DNA of 64,000 nt, taken from NCBI GenBank assembly GCA_013396655.1, contig WBMV01005072.1, positions 216,247 through 280,246 of the forward strand, read 5' to 3'. The stretch is from Campylorhamphus procurvoides. Its lineage: Eukaryota > Chordata > Aves > Passeriformes > Dendrocolaptidae. The notes beneath the pieces were generated by a model. The model was not told the origin of the DNA, did no database searches, and saw nothing but the letters and a program-made list of their open reading frames with translations. Positions 19,415-32,167 of the stretch are shown one piece after another (the first letter of the stretch is position 1; each line of letters starts with the position of its first letter). The translations under genes were made by a program, and so were the position numbers.

Positions 19415-20718
19415 ATTAAATCTAACCATGATAATATCAATGTGAATAATATGTCAGATGAGTATAAAACTGAGTGTCTAAGGACATTAGTTCCTTAGAA
19501 ATATCATGGGGTCTTTCCCCTGGTGTCAGTTTAAATCTGGGGATATCTCCATCAAAGTCAGTGAAGTCAGAGTCATGTAAAAGTGACATGATAGCAAGAT
19601 GTGATCCTGCCTGCCTGTGTAACATCTGCCATCTTCGTCAATTCAAAGACTGAACGTGGGCCACACATATAATAAACAAATTTATACTGTTTTCTGGGGA
19701 AGACATAGCTGCCAAAGAATTACACTTGGAAAAAAATCTACACAGTTACCATTGATCTCCATATCAGTCCACCGAGATCCTCTGCAATGAGCCATCACTA
19801 GAGCAGTTTCATAGTATATCTCATACACACAGAGACTAAGCTCCCTACAAATGAAAACTTGGGCTTTCTCTGAGGGACAGGAGGTGCATTTCCCACACCC
19901 AAGAGCTCTGCACTCAGAGCACCAGCCCTGGAGACTCAGGCTCACCTCCTCTGTCAGGCACCCTCCTGGGGAGAGGTTCTGGCAGTGCTGGCAGCAGGGC
20001 ATCATCCTCACCAGGCGAGGATGTCAGCTGTAGATGGCTGTTTTGGGTTTCAGTATGAAGGTCCTAAGCCAGCCTATATATGATCGAGGCAATATATGTT
20101 CTTAAACCAGGGTCTGGATACCACTTGGAGGTCAGTCACCTAAAACATGCCTTGTAGATTTTCAGGTCCTTCCTTATACTCACTCCCAACATATTTTTCT
20201 CAAATACCTCACCTTGGATAGTCAATGTCATAAGGACTATCAGTCTGCCTGAAGGTATATATCCATGTATATCTACATGGATGTACACATTGCATTTTAA
20301 GCTATGCAGCTTGCTGTCATTGACATTTACAAGAAAAAGTAGATTTGAAATAAATAAGAAGTCTAATATTGACTTAAACAAAAAAGCAAAAAAAATCCTA
20401 TTTGAGAATTCAGGTGTCTGAAGATATTAAATGAGTCACTGTGCAGCACCTCAGTAGTTTCATAATATTTTATTATTACTAGTGGGTCAAATGAGTCAAC
20501 TGACTGTAGGCAGGACAATGGGTAATTAATGTATGGGTGAGTAAAAATATATACTGCATACCTTTCTGTCTCCACATGTCATTTTTCCTTAATCTGATAC
20601 CAGACTCATTTGATAAATGTGACTCAGCTTTTGTTGAGTTGGCCCTGCCATTGACAAACTCACCCTTAGGAAATGACATTTTCTCCTCCCAGAAGTGGAC
20701 TTGCAGTATATTGTCAGT

Positions 20719-20747
20719 TTTAAAGGTTGAAATTTTCAACCTTTAAA
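20719..20747. repeat. 29-bp near-perfect palindrome
   Basis: The arms TTTAAAGGTTGAAA (20719-20732) and TTTCAACCTTTAAA (20734-20747) are exact reverse complements separated by one base. No transposon ends are recognised around it. It may be a cruciform-prone site, a dimeric protein-binding site or a remnant of terminal repeats. Confidence 0.7.
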
Positions 20748-22801
20748 GAGTAAAAGAACATGCTTCTAAATTCTTTCATAGCTACAGTAAAAGAATATAT
20801 TTATTTCCCTTGAGAAGAATGTGAAAACACGAGGTAAAGATGGTCAGTAACATCTCCACAAAATGCATGAAGAATCTGCTTCCATCTCTACTGATTTTTC
20901 TTCTTTTCAGGGAAATTACTACTTTTTCTCCATTTCTGAAAGATAGATCAGCTAAGACGGGAAAATAGTTTTGCAAATAGTGTTTTCTTTACCTTCTTTA
21001 AATCAGTGCATATTCAAACATGGCAGTTCAACTACTTGTTGAAGATCTAATTCTCATTTTAAAAAAACAGGAAACCAGAAACCAACACCAAACCACATTG
21101 TATAAATTTTATAGGTTAATTTATTTTACAGACTTAATTCACACAATATTTATAAGGCCATTGGCTCTGCTTTAGTTCATAGTATTTTCCTACAACATTG
21201 TCGGATTCTGTGATACTGGACTAGAGTTCTATTTTCAGCTAATGTGAAGCAGGGTTACTTAGTAGATGCATCAAATTATGCATTTGAATCTCAGTTTGTG
21301 TTCTTTTTAGAGTTATTGTTAAGGTGAAATAAGCTGAAGGAGGAAAAAATGATAAAGTCTAAAAAGGTTTGGAACATTTTTTCTAGTGGCCTTGTCCCTA
21401 GTGAAATCAGAGCTCTATCTATAATTTATGGGCAGAACAAGACACCTAAAAATAGGGTTCAAAGAAACCAGTGCTTTGTGTGAAGTATTAAAGTGTAGGA
21501 AATGACAAAGAAATGTTAGACTACTGCTCTGCCATCAAAGGTTGTTAAATGAATAAGGGGTTACAGGAAAACACCTTCTTCTATTTCAGATTGGTAGCTA
21601 CAAATGACTCTTGGAATTAGTTTCATCTGTCAGCTTCATCTTTTCTTGCAAACAGCAGAAGTGATAATTTCTTGGTATGTGTGAGATCCACGTTCATATA
21701 TCTTTGAAACTCACTTTGGGGCAAGAAATTGCACCAACGTTTTCCACAGTTCAGAAAAGAAGTCGCTCTCCTTGGAGCATTCTGGAATGGTGCTGAAATT
21801 CAGTCTCCAGTGACAACTGTTCCATTCTATATAAATTAAGAAAATTCTAGTTGAAAGAGGAACTGGAATTTTATGTCACTAGGCTGCTGAGTTATTTTCT
21901 GAGTGCTTGTTTAACCCCTAAATCTCTATTTATGAAATCAACAAAATATAAGATTTGAATTTAAGTCTCCCCTATCCTTGAACACCAGGGTCTGAAAACA
22001 GGGAGAGATATCCATGAAAGATTTTAGTTTTGTTTTAAAATTTACTTTCAGATTAACATGTTAACTCGATCAGGAACTCAGGTGAAATTCAATGGCTTGT
22101 TTTCTGCAGAATGTGAGACTATGAACTTCTATGTACCAGGTACAGATCAATGGAATTTTACACATATGCAGAAGTAGCCTAATCCATCTGAAGCCAATGG
22201 TAATCCTGCCAATAATTCCAGTAAGCTTTGTGCATGTCTACCTATATGTCTATTATTCTGGGACGATATATATTGCTGGTTTCTTTACTTTGACGGTAAA
22301 AAAAAAAAATCTTAAAATCTAACATGCTATCTGGGTAGGCATCAACATTTTACAAGAATCTTTTTTTACACCTCCAGATTCATAGTTCTCCATCAAAGAT
22401 TTTAGCCCAAAGAGCAGTTAATAAAGCTGGATGACCTCTTGCACTAGGATTTTTTAAGTCTCTTTCAGACTAAAATTAGATTTCCTCCTTTAGGAAGAGA
22501 AACAGACCAATGTGTGACCCTTGAACTGTCAATCATCTTGAAGTAAAGCAGGGAACTGATTTCTCTCTGAGCAGCAGAATGAAATGCTCCAAAATAATAA
22601 TAATGTGGCTATACATATTTATAGGCTCATCATTATTAGTCTTTAGTATGATTGCTCCTATCTGATATTCAATGGTAATTTTGGCCCATGGATATATACT
22701 TTGTCTTAATTCCATAAGACACTTTAATTTCAAATAAATCATGCTTTAAATGAGTTAACCACTAATTAACTGGCAGGTCTTAAATAATAGTGATCTATGA
22801 G

Positions 22802-23470
22802 TGTCACATCCCACTCACTCCTACATAGAAGGGAGCATCGAAGATTCATAGGTGCCTATGGTCAAAAAAGAACAGCAAAAGCAAAAAAAGGTCCAAAAAA
22901 ACCAAAAAGGCTCACAAAGTTTTATTAGCAAACCACACACTTGGCATGGAAATCGGTATGTTTTGCTCCTATCTTCTAATAGAAAGCATAATCAAAGAAT
23001 AGAAGAAAAGAGAGAAGAAAGAGGAAGCAGAAGGCAGATTATATAGGAGAGGAAAGTAGATCACCAGTCCTGGGTCAAGTGTCAAGATGCCACCCAGGCT
23101 TTGTAGGGGTGCCTTTTTACAGGTAAGTTTTCCTCAGCCTGGGATTGGTTTTCTTGCTCCTGTGTAAGTGAGTGAGCGTGCTTGGTTCTTCTGGACCTTT
23201 CTGGAAATGGTTTGAGGGCCTTTGAGGGTCTTCGGTGATCTTGAACCCTCTCTACTGGTCTTGCCCACTCCTTGACCCCATTCCTGCACTTGTGTTGTTC
23301 CATGTTGTGCACTCCCCATGAACCAGAACAGGGAAGCTGGCCCAGAGAGGTGTTGCCCCACCTCCCCCGGCCCCTATTCCAGCCACATCTTGTTCTGACT
23401 TGCCCATTTGAGTAGCTGTCGATTTTTAGGCCTAGCCACACGTTAACTCCTTATGGCTCAGACTTCTACA
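22802..23470 (-). mobile_element. Candidate solo LTR of an endogenous retrovirus (minus strand)
   Basis: Read on the minus strand, the segment starts TGTAGAAG and ends GATGTGACA (TGT...ACA ends). It has a TATA-like CCTATATAAT (+ strand about 23037-23046), then a poly(A) signal CTAATAAAAC about 120 nt further on (+ 22920-22928), which is the U3-R-U5 order of an LTR. No gag, pol or env similarity lies nearby, so it is probably solo. A clean target duplication is not seen at these ends; a 7-bp repeat TGATCTA occurs at 22791-22797 and 23486-23492 and may mark wider borders. The family is not identified. An apparent 119-codon frame inside is not a gene. Confidence 0.6.
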
Positions 23471-23782
23471 ATAATGGCTATTGAATGATCTAGTTGTGTT
23501 TGACAGGTATCTGCATTTTTTCCAGTAATGTTTAACATTTCAGTTGATGATCTGGGACTAAATATAAAGCTATTACTGAAAAAAAAAATAACAACATTGA
23601 AAACAATAGTAAATAACAAAGCAAATTGATGAAAGGAAAGGTTGCCTTTCACACACATATATTTTAAAATAGCAAATCAGCTTTCTTCTAGGAATAAAGA
23701 TTGAGACCATAAATTTACAACAAGGGACTATACTGTCAAAATCAGTTTGTAAGCAACTGTAATAACACAGAATAATGGAATA

Positions 23783-23885
23783 ATGTGCTAAAAGAGAAAA
23801 AAATGAAACAAAAAAAACCAACAAAAAAACACAAAAAAAGCAAGCAACCAACCAATCGGAAAAAAAAAAAAGGAAAGAAAAAGAG
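23783..23885. repeat. A-rich low-complexity tract
   Basis: Mostly A with interspersed C and G, containing short (AACC)-like units near 23845. Apparent Lys-rich open frames across it are compositional. Confidence 0.75.
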
Positions 23886-24379
23886 GAAGCTTATAGAGGT
23901 TTATCCTTGGCTGATAAACAGGAATGAGGGGAAGGAGAAACAATACAGATTTTCTTTGTTGTGTAGTAAAGCTGATACAGTTATGGTAGCCATATGTTAA
24001 AATAGCAATTGAAAAATTAAGAAGGATGCAAAGATGGATGCCTTACCCTAACACACACCAAGAAGATAGTCTATTTAATTGAACAAAAAGCACGCTGAAT
24101 GGAAACTTCTTTAGAACACCTAAACCCCCAAATACTTATAATTGCCCTCACAACTTGCAGGATAAAAAGACATTTTCCTCAAACCTTTTATATTTGCATG
24201 GTTTAAAAGGCAGTTGTAGCCACTATTGTATAGCAGAATATGCCTCTAAGTCATACCATCACATGACATGGGCAAATGATGAAAACTAAAGGCCCTTTAA
24301 TTTAGAAGTGGGAGAAATGAAAGAGGCCAGTGGTTAGAAGAGAGAATCAGACAAACTGAAATGAGAAAACACACAGTTC

Positions 24380-24580
24380 TGAGAAACAGGAAGATTAGCT
24401 GTTGGAATGATTTCCCAAGGAAACCAGGGAGAACGTTGATGTCTGTGTATAAAAAATGGATCTCTTTCTGAAAGAGATGATTCTATGAAATAAAATTTTG
24501 ACACTAATGATGGAAAAAATGGGTGAAATTTTAGGGCCAATATTGTGCTTCAAAGGTTGAAGCAAAGATGTTTGGCTTTA
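24380..24580 (+). mobile_element. Ancient CR1/L3-type LINE fragment
   Basis: The phrases TTGGAATGATTTCCCAAGG, GGATCTCTTTCTGAAAGAGA and GGGTGAAATTTTAGGGCC match, with divergence, the 3' part of old amniote CR1-like LINEs as I remember their consensus. It lies just before a second CR1 fragment in the same orientation. No coding remains are visible. Confidence 0.5.
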
Positions 24581-24654
24581 GATTCCACTTCTGAAAGACT
24601 CTGACTTTAGAAAGAGAATGCAATTTCTGAATAATATAAAGGGGGGGAAAAAAG

Positions 24655-24865
24655 TGTGAATGGTTAAGCACTGGTACTGGCTGCCAAAAAATCAGTGAAT
24701 CTCCACCCACAGAGATTTTCGAAACTCAGCTGGGAAATGAACTGAGCAACCTGGTCTGATTTTGAAGTTAGTACCTCCTTCAGTAAGAGACTGGACTAGG
24801 TGATTTCCAGAAGTTCAGTCAGTGAGAACTTTTCTACAGTTCTGCAGTTTTTCTGATGTACAAGA
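24655..24865 (+). mobile_element. CR1 LINE fragment, 3' part
   Basis: The order of phrases follows the avian CR1 3' end: TGGTTAAGCACTGGTACTGG, CTGCC, ATCTCCACCC...GAGATTTTC, GAGCAACCTGGTCTGAT, then GACTGGACTAGGTGATTTCC. The terminal (ATTCTATG)n repeats have decayed. It is 5'-truncated and non-coding, and its divergence suggests an old insertion. Confidence 0.75.
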
Positions 24866-26454
24866 TGCTGGTGACATTCAATGCCACTTGCATATATAAA
24901 GAATTACAGTCTGCAGATGGACTCTAACTTCCAGTGATGGCCTGTTGTTATCTGTCTGAACAACGGAGGGTCAGTACAAGTTTTTCCTGGATGTGATCAA
25001 AGACAAACTACATGTCATGAAGACTTTTGATAGTCATGGTAACGAACTCATATATACTTTGATTTACTGCCCTGTTAAATGTATTGTTTGTAAATACATT
25101 TTACTAGAGAACATTGGAGAAACCAAATTAAATAATTGGTAATCCAATCTAGATGTTGTTTTACTTGGGTTCATTTTATAAATGTAGGTTTTGCTCATGC
25201 TTCTCCATGCACTTGTATTTGGATACTGGTTTGAGAACATGACACCACCAGTGGTAAGGTGTGTGGAAAGGATGCTCTTATTTAGGACAAGGTGGCTCAT
25301 TAAACTTCATTTCAAACCCTATTGTAAGATTGAAAATTCTGTGTGCTATGGACACACCAGAGATCATATGCTGGAGAGGAGCATCTGCAGCTTCCCCTTC
25401 CAGCTGGTGCTCCTGTGGGTGCCTTGCAGGAGGGCCCTGGCAGTGCTGCTCTTCATTAACAGCTTCTGGCCAGAACACTCTGACATTTCACCTCCAGCGC
25501 AGCTGCTGTGTCATTTGTTGCCCTACTGCCCTCCTGTATCAACAAAGGAAATTTTAGATTAATTTTTTTCTTCATGGAGTATTATAGTGAAATCATGACA
25601 TTGCTTCTATTTTCAAATTAGCAAGCAAAAGAAAAGGGTGCCAAAGGGAGAACACCCATGTCCTTAGATTTTAATCCAATGTGAAGTGACATAATTGTAT
25701 TGATCTCAGAGCTGATTTACACTGTCTGAGAATGTTACAATTTATTTTTAACTTCACTAAATTCCCTATCTGTTCTAGTATTGCTGATGCAAAGAGAATT
25801 AAAATAATCCAGATCAATCTAGGCTCCTAAAGTAACAATGAAGCACTTATAACTGCAACAAGAAAGGTACACAGAAGCTCTTTTATTCTATCCTGCTCTT
25901 AAGAGTTAAGTGAAATTACTGAAGCATATTCTAAATTTTATCAATTTTGACATATTTTATGTGGGTATAGTATATTCAACAAGTGCATTAGGAGGGTGCT
26001 TAGCACTTCGTAATTGCACTCATATTTCACTTTAAGATAATTTCATGTTGTTCTTTCAAAACACATCAAATTTGGAGCTGTAGTCTTGAAACAATAGGAT
26101 GTGATATTAAAAAACCAGATCTAAAAGTCTTTTCTACTTCTCTAATGGATATAACTAAAATACAATGTGAAACTTTCATTCAAAAAACCTCTGTAGTCAA
26201 AGAGATACTATTGATTTAAGTCACTATGAATTTAATGAAATGCCATTCTCCTATTTTTACCCTACTGTGCTCTCCCTCTGAATGAAAAATCAGATTTTCA
26301 GTCTCAGTTATCTCAGTAAAGCAACTATATATTACACTAACACTCCTGATACATGTATTTTAACATAATTAATTTTTATGACACATGGTTTTTGCACTTG
26401 TGAGGAAATTTGACTCAGCATTGATGATGTGGATAGGTGGTTACTGTCACTTAC

Positions 26455-26486
26455 AAAAAAAAGAAGAAAGAAAGAAAGAAAAAAGA
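26455..26486. repeat. (AAAG)n simple repeat
   Basis: A short run of AAAGAAAGAAAG units set in A-rich sequence. Confidence 0.8.
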
Positions 26487-26879
26487 CCATTTCCTCTGTG
26501 GATCTGTGTTCTCTATGTTTAGTTGTGCTTCATGCAGAGCCTGAGAAACAACTAGACAGTGAAGATTGATCTGTATCAAATTCAGTGGGAATGCCACATG
26601 TAAAGAGGTTGCAAAATCAGAACTTCAGCAAGCAAGCAGCAAGCCTTGGACTTAATAGGGCACAAGTTTTGAATACAGAGGGATTGGAGCCAATTAATGC
26701 AAGGACAAGTCATGGAGAGCCATGGGAACTGTACGCTGGAGGAACTGCTGGACTGTATTCTAAATAACAAAGGGAGAAGCCCTGATCTCACCAAAGCAAG
26801 GGCCTGTTCTCTATGCAAGCCTGGGGCCAATAATGCAGGAGGTGTGTAGTAGTCACTGTGTGATCCAAGGCTGCTTTCA

Positions 26880-27290
26880 AGCCGTGCTGCCTTGCTTCAG
26901 GCTGCACTCAGGCAGCTTGTGCACAGCTGAGCTGCAATTGGGTTGCAAAGCGTAATTCCCTGGCACTGCAAAATATACACAAAGAGGCGTAAGCCTTTCA
27001 CCACCTCAGCATTTCAGACCATATGTAAGGAGGCATTGCAATTAGGCTACGAGTTCTTTGCCAGTTGAGAGACGCTGTAGATTTATTAATAATCCAACTT
27101 CACTTTTGTGAGAAAAACATAAGAAATGTCGTTCTGGTAGCAAAGGATGAGCCTCCCTCCAGCTTGGGAGAGAGGCGGACGTGAGCTGGGAAGTCTGCCA
27201 TCAAACACTGCCTCCACATTCCGTCTGTGTCTATTTGTTGAGCTGTGTGATAGATCTCCAAGTTGGCTTTTAGCACATTACTGTACAACC
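26880..27290. promoter_or_regulatory. Candidate conserved non-coding element / distal enhancer
   Basis: This stretch keeps about nine CpGs in 410 bp (near 26882, 26950, 26987, 27051, 27072, 27130, 27176, 27180 and 27222), while the surrounding desert has very few. It has dense core-type motifs (CAATTGGGTTGCAAAG, CATATG, TTATTAATAATC). It has no repeat similarity and no coding frame of interest. The call is an inference from composition. Confidence 0.3.
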
Positions 27291-30200
27291 AAGAAGCATA
27301 TGAGTCATAGGAACAAAACTAGGTAGCTCAGGAGAAAAGTTTATGCCACTACTGGTTCAGCACTAGCTGTGGGCATCTGTACCTGGGCTCTCTGGGGCAA
27401 AACAGAGCTGTGCCTACTGGAAACAGTCACTGCAAAAATCCCACCAGATATGACCAAATATTGCAATATGGCATGAAGACAGACAAATGTAATCCAACAG
27501 GTTTCTCAGCTGGATTAACAAATTACATTTAAAGAATATTCTTTGAGTAATTAGGAATATAGACTGGCCCTGGATTTGTTGTGTGTGTACAAAGTGTACA
27601 GCTCTGACACAGTTCTGCAGTTTGGGACAGTATGACTAGCACCTGATGAACAGTCTTACATTCTTTTGCTTTAATTAATCTGAATACTGTAAACCTCAAA
27701 GGATTGATGCATATTCATGCTATGTATATAGCTCAGGCCGTTCACCTGATCTGAGATTACAGCCCTCAGGTTATACTAGGTTCTAACAAAGTTTATGTCG
27801 CATGTAATATATCACCAGCCAAGAATGTACTGTGATTTTTGGTGCTTTTTTCAATTGAGGTTTTCTCCATGACTCATTTTTACATTCTCATGCAATGCAA
27901 CAAAGAGTTGCTTTAACCACTGAATTCACAGGTGAGTATGTCATCTTGTTTGGTATGAACCGTAACTAGACAGTTCCTTTATTTAGTGTAATTAATCCTG
28001 CCTGCAAGTTGTGGTATTTTCCACAGACTGTACCATTAAGAGGGAGCCTAGTTTTGAAAGTTGATACTAGTTCCCCAGTTGCATTCTTGGTTAAGGTTGG
28101 GCATGTAACATCCCACAAGGTCATTTAAGGGAAGGAAATACCTCATATTTCCCAACATCATCAGTCGAGTCATGACCTGATTTTGCAATCTTACTCGTAT
28201 TAGGCAATTCCCTTGCATGTCATAGGATTACTTGCAATCACTTAGGCTACTTGCTTTGAAGGATGATGACCTTGAATCTAAATTATCTGTTCCCTAATAT
28301 CCTTCACTGTAGAAGAGGAAACAATCTTTCACATGGAATTAGAAGAGGAAGATGATCTTGAAACAGCACATGCAAATAACCTTCTACCACTTGTTTAATC
28401 ACGTAAGAGGTCAGCTCCCAAGAAAAAAAAAATACATCCAGTGTGTATCATTATCGTTATATAATATCTAGCAAAAATATTTGCTGCAGGAGAATTGTAG
28501 AACATGGGGTTAATAACAATTGAAAATGTTCTTTGCTGAATGGCAAACCAGCCTAAAATAAAGCACTTATTGTGCATTAAACAACAGCATCTAATGGTGG
28601 CAACCAAAGGGTCATACAACATTATTGCTTCAAGTTCTTTTTCCGTGGATAAATTTTTGGCCTTGAATCCCTCTTTACAGTATAAATTGCCAGCTTAAAG
28701 AATACTTTTAAAAGGAATCCTTTGAACAGGAATGGGAAGAGCATTTAAGCAGCTCCCAGGTCCCCATAGACACAGTGCTGGTGGAAGCTGTCAGGGGAAC
28801 GTACTAATAACCCCCAGAAATGCACTATGATTACCATTCTCCTTGCTTCAGTTTTAAATTTCCCCCTCTCAGGCTATAAATACATAGGTCAAGTCCACCC
28901 TGATTACAGAGATTAAATATGTTCTCTGCAGCATTAACTTCGAGAGGTTTTTCGTTTTTCAGACTTTTTTTCTGAGATTGAAATGAAATCTTGCTTTCTA
29001 TTTTGTGAATTCTTTTAATAGAAATCTCTTTTCTAGGAATCCTTGGAGAGAGTTATTATATGTTCCTGCTACTCCCCGGGTCAAATTTTCTCTTGTTGTA
29101 GTAATTTAAATGGACTTTGCCAGGTCACAGCAATAGAGGATACATTCCCATGAGTTTTACACCATAACACTTTATTGCTGATGTTGATTCCTGGGGTTGC
29201 CACATACCTGAAGAACTCTGGGCAGAAACCCAAGAATTTCATATGATATTAGTTTGGTTTGCTGCCTGTGAAACTTCACTGATTTCAGATATCCTCAGGT
29301 TTATATTGTCTATGAAGTGAACACTATCAGCAGAGTATCTCATATTACAAAGACAAAGGAGAAAGGCTTGCCTTAATATTTTTTTGCAGGGAAAGCTCTC
29401 TCTAAAACATCTTATGAATTTAGCAAAAAGGCCCCAAGCAACAGAGCCAGATCTCTTTAATCCCCTTTCTCCTCCAGTATATTCCTCTACAGGCTGTTGT
29501 AGGTCAAGCATTATTCCTACATTGACTATCCTAAAATATCTGTTGCTTATAGTAATGCTTTTTACAATAAAGACTGTGCACACAGAAAACAATTTTGATC
29601 AGCTTTACTGAAAGTATTTTAGATTTTTTAGCAGATATAGGAATATTTTTGTCTGGGATTGTGAATGAAATAAATTGTATTAAATTTAATCTTGTATTAA
29701 AGTACAAGAAAAATAATGTTATTTCAGTTAATGAAGTAACAAGAGTAGTTAACCTTTTAATGGTTCAATGACTTGTGTTGGAAAGGTTTGTAAAGTAGAT
29801 AATGAGGATGTTGTAGGAGCAAGTATCCTTGAAAGACATCCATAAAGCTGTGTTTTGTAGGGCATTTGACAAGTTAATGTTTGAAAGCATTGACTGTAAT
29901 GACACTGTAGAATATGCGTGATGTAATTCTTTAGTTACCCAATGAGGTCTGTTAAGTGTTGTGTAAGGTGGGCATTCAGTCAAGGCTTCCAAATTTGGAT
30001 GTGAATGAGATACTCTGTGGATAAGGAAACCAATGGATTGAGGATTTGGAGGACAAAGATCTGTGGCTCTGAAAAGAACACTCTGATATTCTCCTTCATT
30101 TGCTTCTATTAAGTAAGGGCAACTTTTTGATAATAAATGGTTAAGATTTTCTTCTTATAATACTTGTGCATATGCTCAGAACTAAAGTGAAAAATTTACA

Positions 30201-30944
30201 GTTAGTTGATTTTAACAGGAAAGAAAGTAGTATTTTCTACAGCAACTTTAACACAGCTGTTTAGGAGTATAGACATAATTAAAGATCTTTGATTTCTATG
30301 TCAAGGTAAGCCATTATCTCATTTGAGCTAATTTTATATCAAACCAAAGACACTGGTCATTAAAATCTCTAAATCCTTTGCTGTATCATGCATATCCCAA
30401 TTCCAAGGAATTTTGATTGTCCCTTCTCACAAGGAGGGACTTTTAATTTGCTATCCCACCCATTTGATATCTCCTCTCAGTGGACCCTCCACATGGAGAA
30501 GGGTCTCTAACCCTCAGCCCTGTTTATCCTCTCCTTATAACTAAACTCACACTAATTTCTGAGTCTTTGCAGTCTAAGTTCAACTTGGAGAGCAACAATC
30601 CCTCAGTGGAAAGCCCACCTTGCTATAGCTACAATGTGGGAAAATCCATAATTAAAGTTTTCTCTTTCCCCAATACGCATCAGACCTTTACAAACCCTCA
30701 CACCCCCTGCATCTTCCTTGGTTGCCTTTCAGCAGATCGCGATTTCTTTTTCTCCCTTTTTGAGTCCGTGATTTTACAGCATCCTTGTGAGCATTATCAG
30801 CTCACAGTCATCTGAACTGCCCTACAGATTCTTTTTTCCAGTCAGTTGTGTCTATAGAACCTGGGTCCCAACCATGGTACCCCAGAAGAATGATATTCAA
30901 ACTCAGGAGAGATCAAATGTGAGGCAAAAGAAGCTTTAGGTTTC

Positions 30945-31085
30945 TGTTGTTGTTTTCTTTTCTTCTTTTCTTCTTTTCTTTTTTGCCATTTTTTTTCGGG
31001 GGGGTGGGGGGCCAGTGTTTTTTTGTGATTTTTGTTTGGCTTGTTTGGTTTGGTTTTGATTTTGGTTTTGGTTTTTTCCTTATGG
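30945..31085. repeat. T-rich and T/G-rich low-complexity stretch
   Basis: Runs of (TTTTC) and TTC units are followed by a G-run patch (30999-31011) and then degenerate GGTTTT-type units to about 31080. Strand asymmetry is marked: almost no A on the + strand. Repetitive Lys/Pro or Phe frames here are artefacts. Confidence 0.7.
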
Positions 31086-31966
31086 GTTTGTGTTTCCCTT
31101 GCTGGGCTCTAAAGCTAAAGAAAAAAATAAATAAATGAAGTCTAACCCTCATATGAAGTGATGCTGTAACCCAGGGAACTTCATGCCTAGTCCTCTGGGG
31201 GAAATTATCAGGGTTTTTTTATTTATATACACAGCAGTTTATGGGAATTTCAGTCAAGAAGCAGGATGCTACATTCTTATGCACTGCATAGTTTGGAGGA
31301 AGAGGAAAGGAAATCAGTCATTTCCCCTTTTTGGATCTAAGCAATCCACAGGTTTTTCCATTAATGAATATCTACACGTTAGTGTCTTGAGCAGTATTGT
31401 AACACTGAAGGATGTTGCATCAGATGTGGAATGTCCAACTCGACTTAGCTTTTGCTGCCTGCTTCCTGATACATTTTTTTTAATTAATTGTTTTTTTGTT
31501 AATTGTTATTTTCTCCTGATTTTGAAGTTTAGAGGGCTGACATGCAATCACAAAGCCAAGTTCTGTTGTTTTACTTGTTGGTCTGCTTTTGTGTTTGGTT
31601 TAGGGTTTGGCCCTTTGCTTGCATTATGTGGATGTTGGATTTTGACATTCAGAGAGACTGTACTGGCTGCTCTATGGTGACTGATGGGATGATTCATGGA
31701 ATTTCAGTTGTTGCAGTGGGAACTTGAGAGTTAGGGTGTCATTGCTCTTCCTTGCCTTTGTTCACCTCCTTTACTGTTTTACTTTAAGGAAACACTTTTG
31801 TTTGAGGTGTTTCTACCACTCTCTTGAGACTAAGAGTGTATCAACCACGTATTTATCTTCCTTTCGTCAAGCTTTTACAAGGAATTTCTTGTGTTGACGT
31901 AAGAATCTGAAGATATCTTTGGTAAAAGAGCTGCAAGAAGAAGACCTTGTTGCACGCTGGAGTCTG

Positions 31967-32130
31967 CTCTTTTTCTTTTTCCTTTTCTTTTTCCTCTTTC
32001 TTTCTTTTTCTTTCTTTTTCTTTTTCTTTTTCTTTTTCTTTTTCTTTTTCTTTTTCTTTTTCTTTTTCTTTTTCTTTTTCTTTTTCTTTTTCTTTTTCTT
32101 CTTTCTCTTTTTCTTTCTCTTTTTTCTTTT

Positions 32131-32167
<37 letters not shown>

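Larger units (their letters stand above)
8721..22801. other. Gene-free stretch downstream of KLF6
   Basis: About 14 kb of AT-rich DNA. I see no exons with splice structure and no recognisable protein homology; open frames are at most ~150 codons and look random. It contains A-rich tracts (10056-10075, 14757-14810), a short (AC)n at 17681-17690, inverted repeats near 17589, 19395 and 20719, and no clear transposon. A faint CR1-like phrase near 22424-22490 was not called. Confidence 0.6.
23471..31940. other. Gene-free stretch between the first LTR and the polypyrimidine tract
   Basis: AT-rich DNA without recognisable genes. It holds an A-rich tract (23783-23885), two CR1 fragments (about 24380-24865), an (AAAG)n run (26455-26486), candidate conserved non-coding DNA (26880-27290 and possibly 27480-27840) and a T/G-rich low-complexity stretch (30945-31085). 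Open frames at 25191-25562 and 31183-31680 show no recognisable domain and are not called. Confidence 0.55.

Noticed and set aside
22424..22490. Possible CR1 tail (GGATGACCTCTTGCAC...)
   Set aside because: One CR1-like phrase matches, but the following TCCCTTCCAA-type phrase and octamer tail are missing, so support is too weak.
23082..23441. 119-codon open frame on the minus strand
   Set aside because: It lies inside the candidate LTR (22802-23470) and has no similarity to retroviral proteins.
25191..25562. 123-codon open frame on the + strand
   Set aside because: No recognisable domain and no splice signals placing it in a gene. Kept as non-coding.
31183..31680. 165-codon open frame on the + strand
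   Set aside because: Hydrophobic, Cys/Phe-rich and compositionally like T-rich non-coding DNA. There is no recognisable domain, splice context or start context, and it follows a low-complexity stretch.
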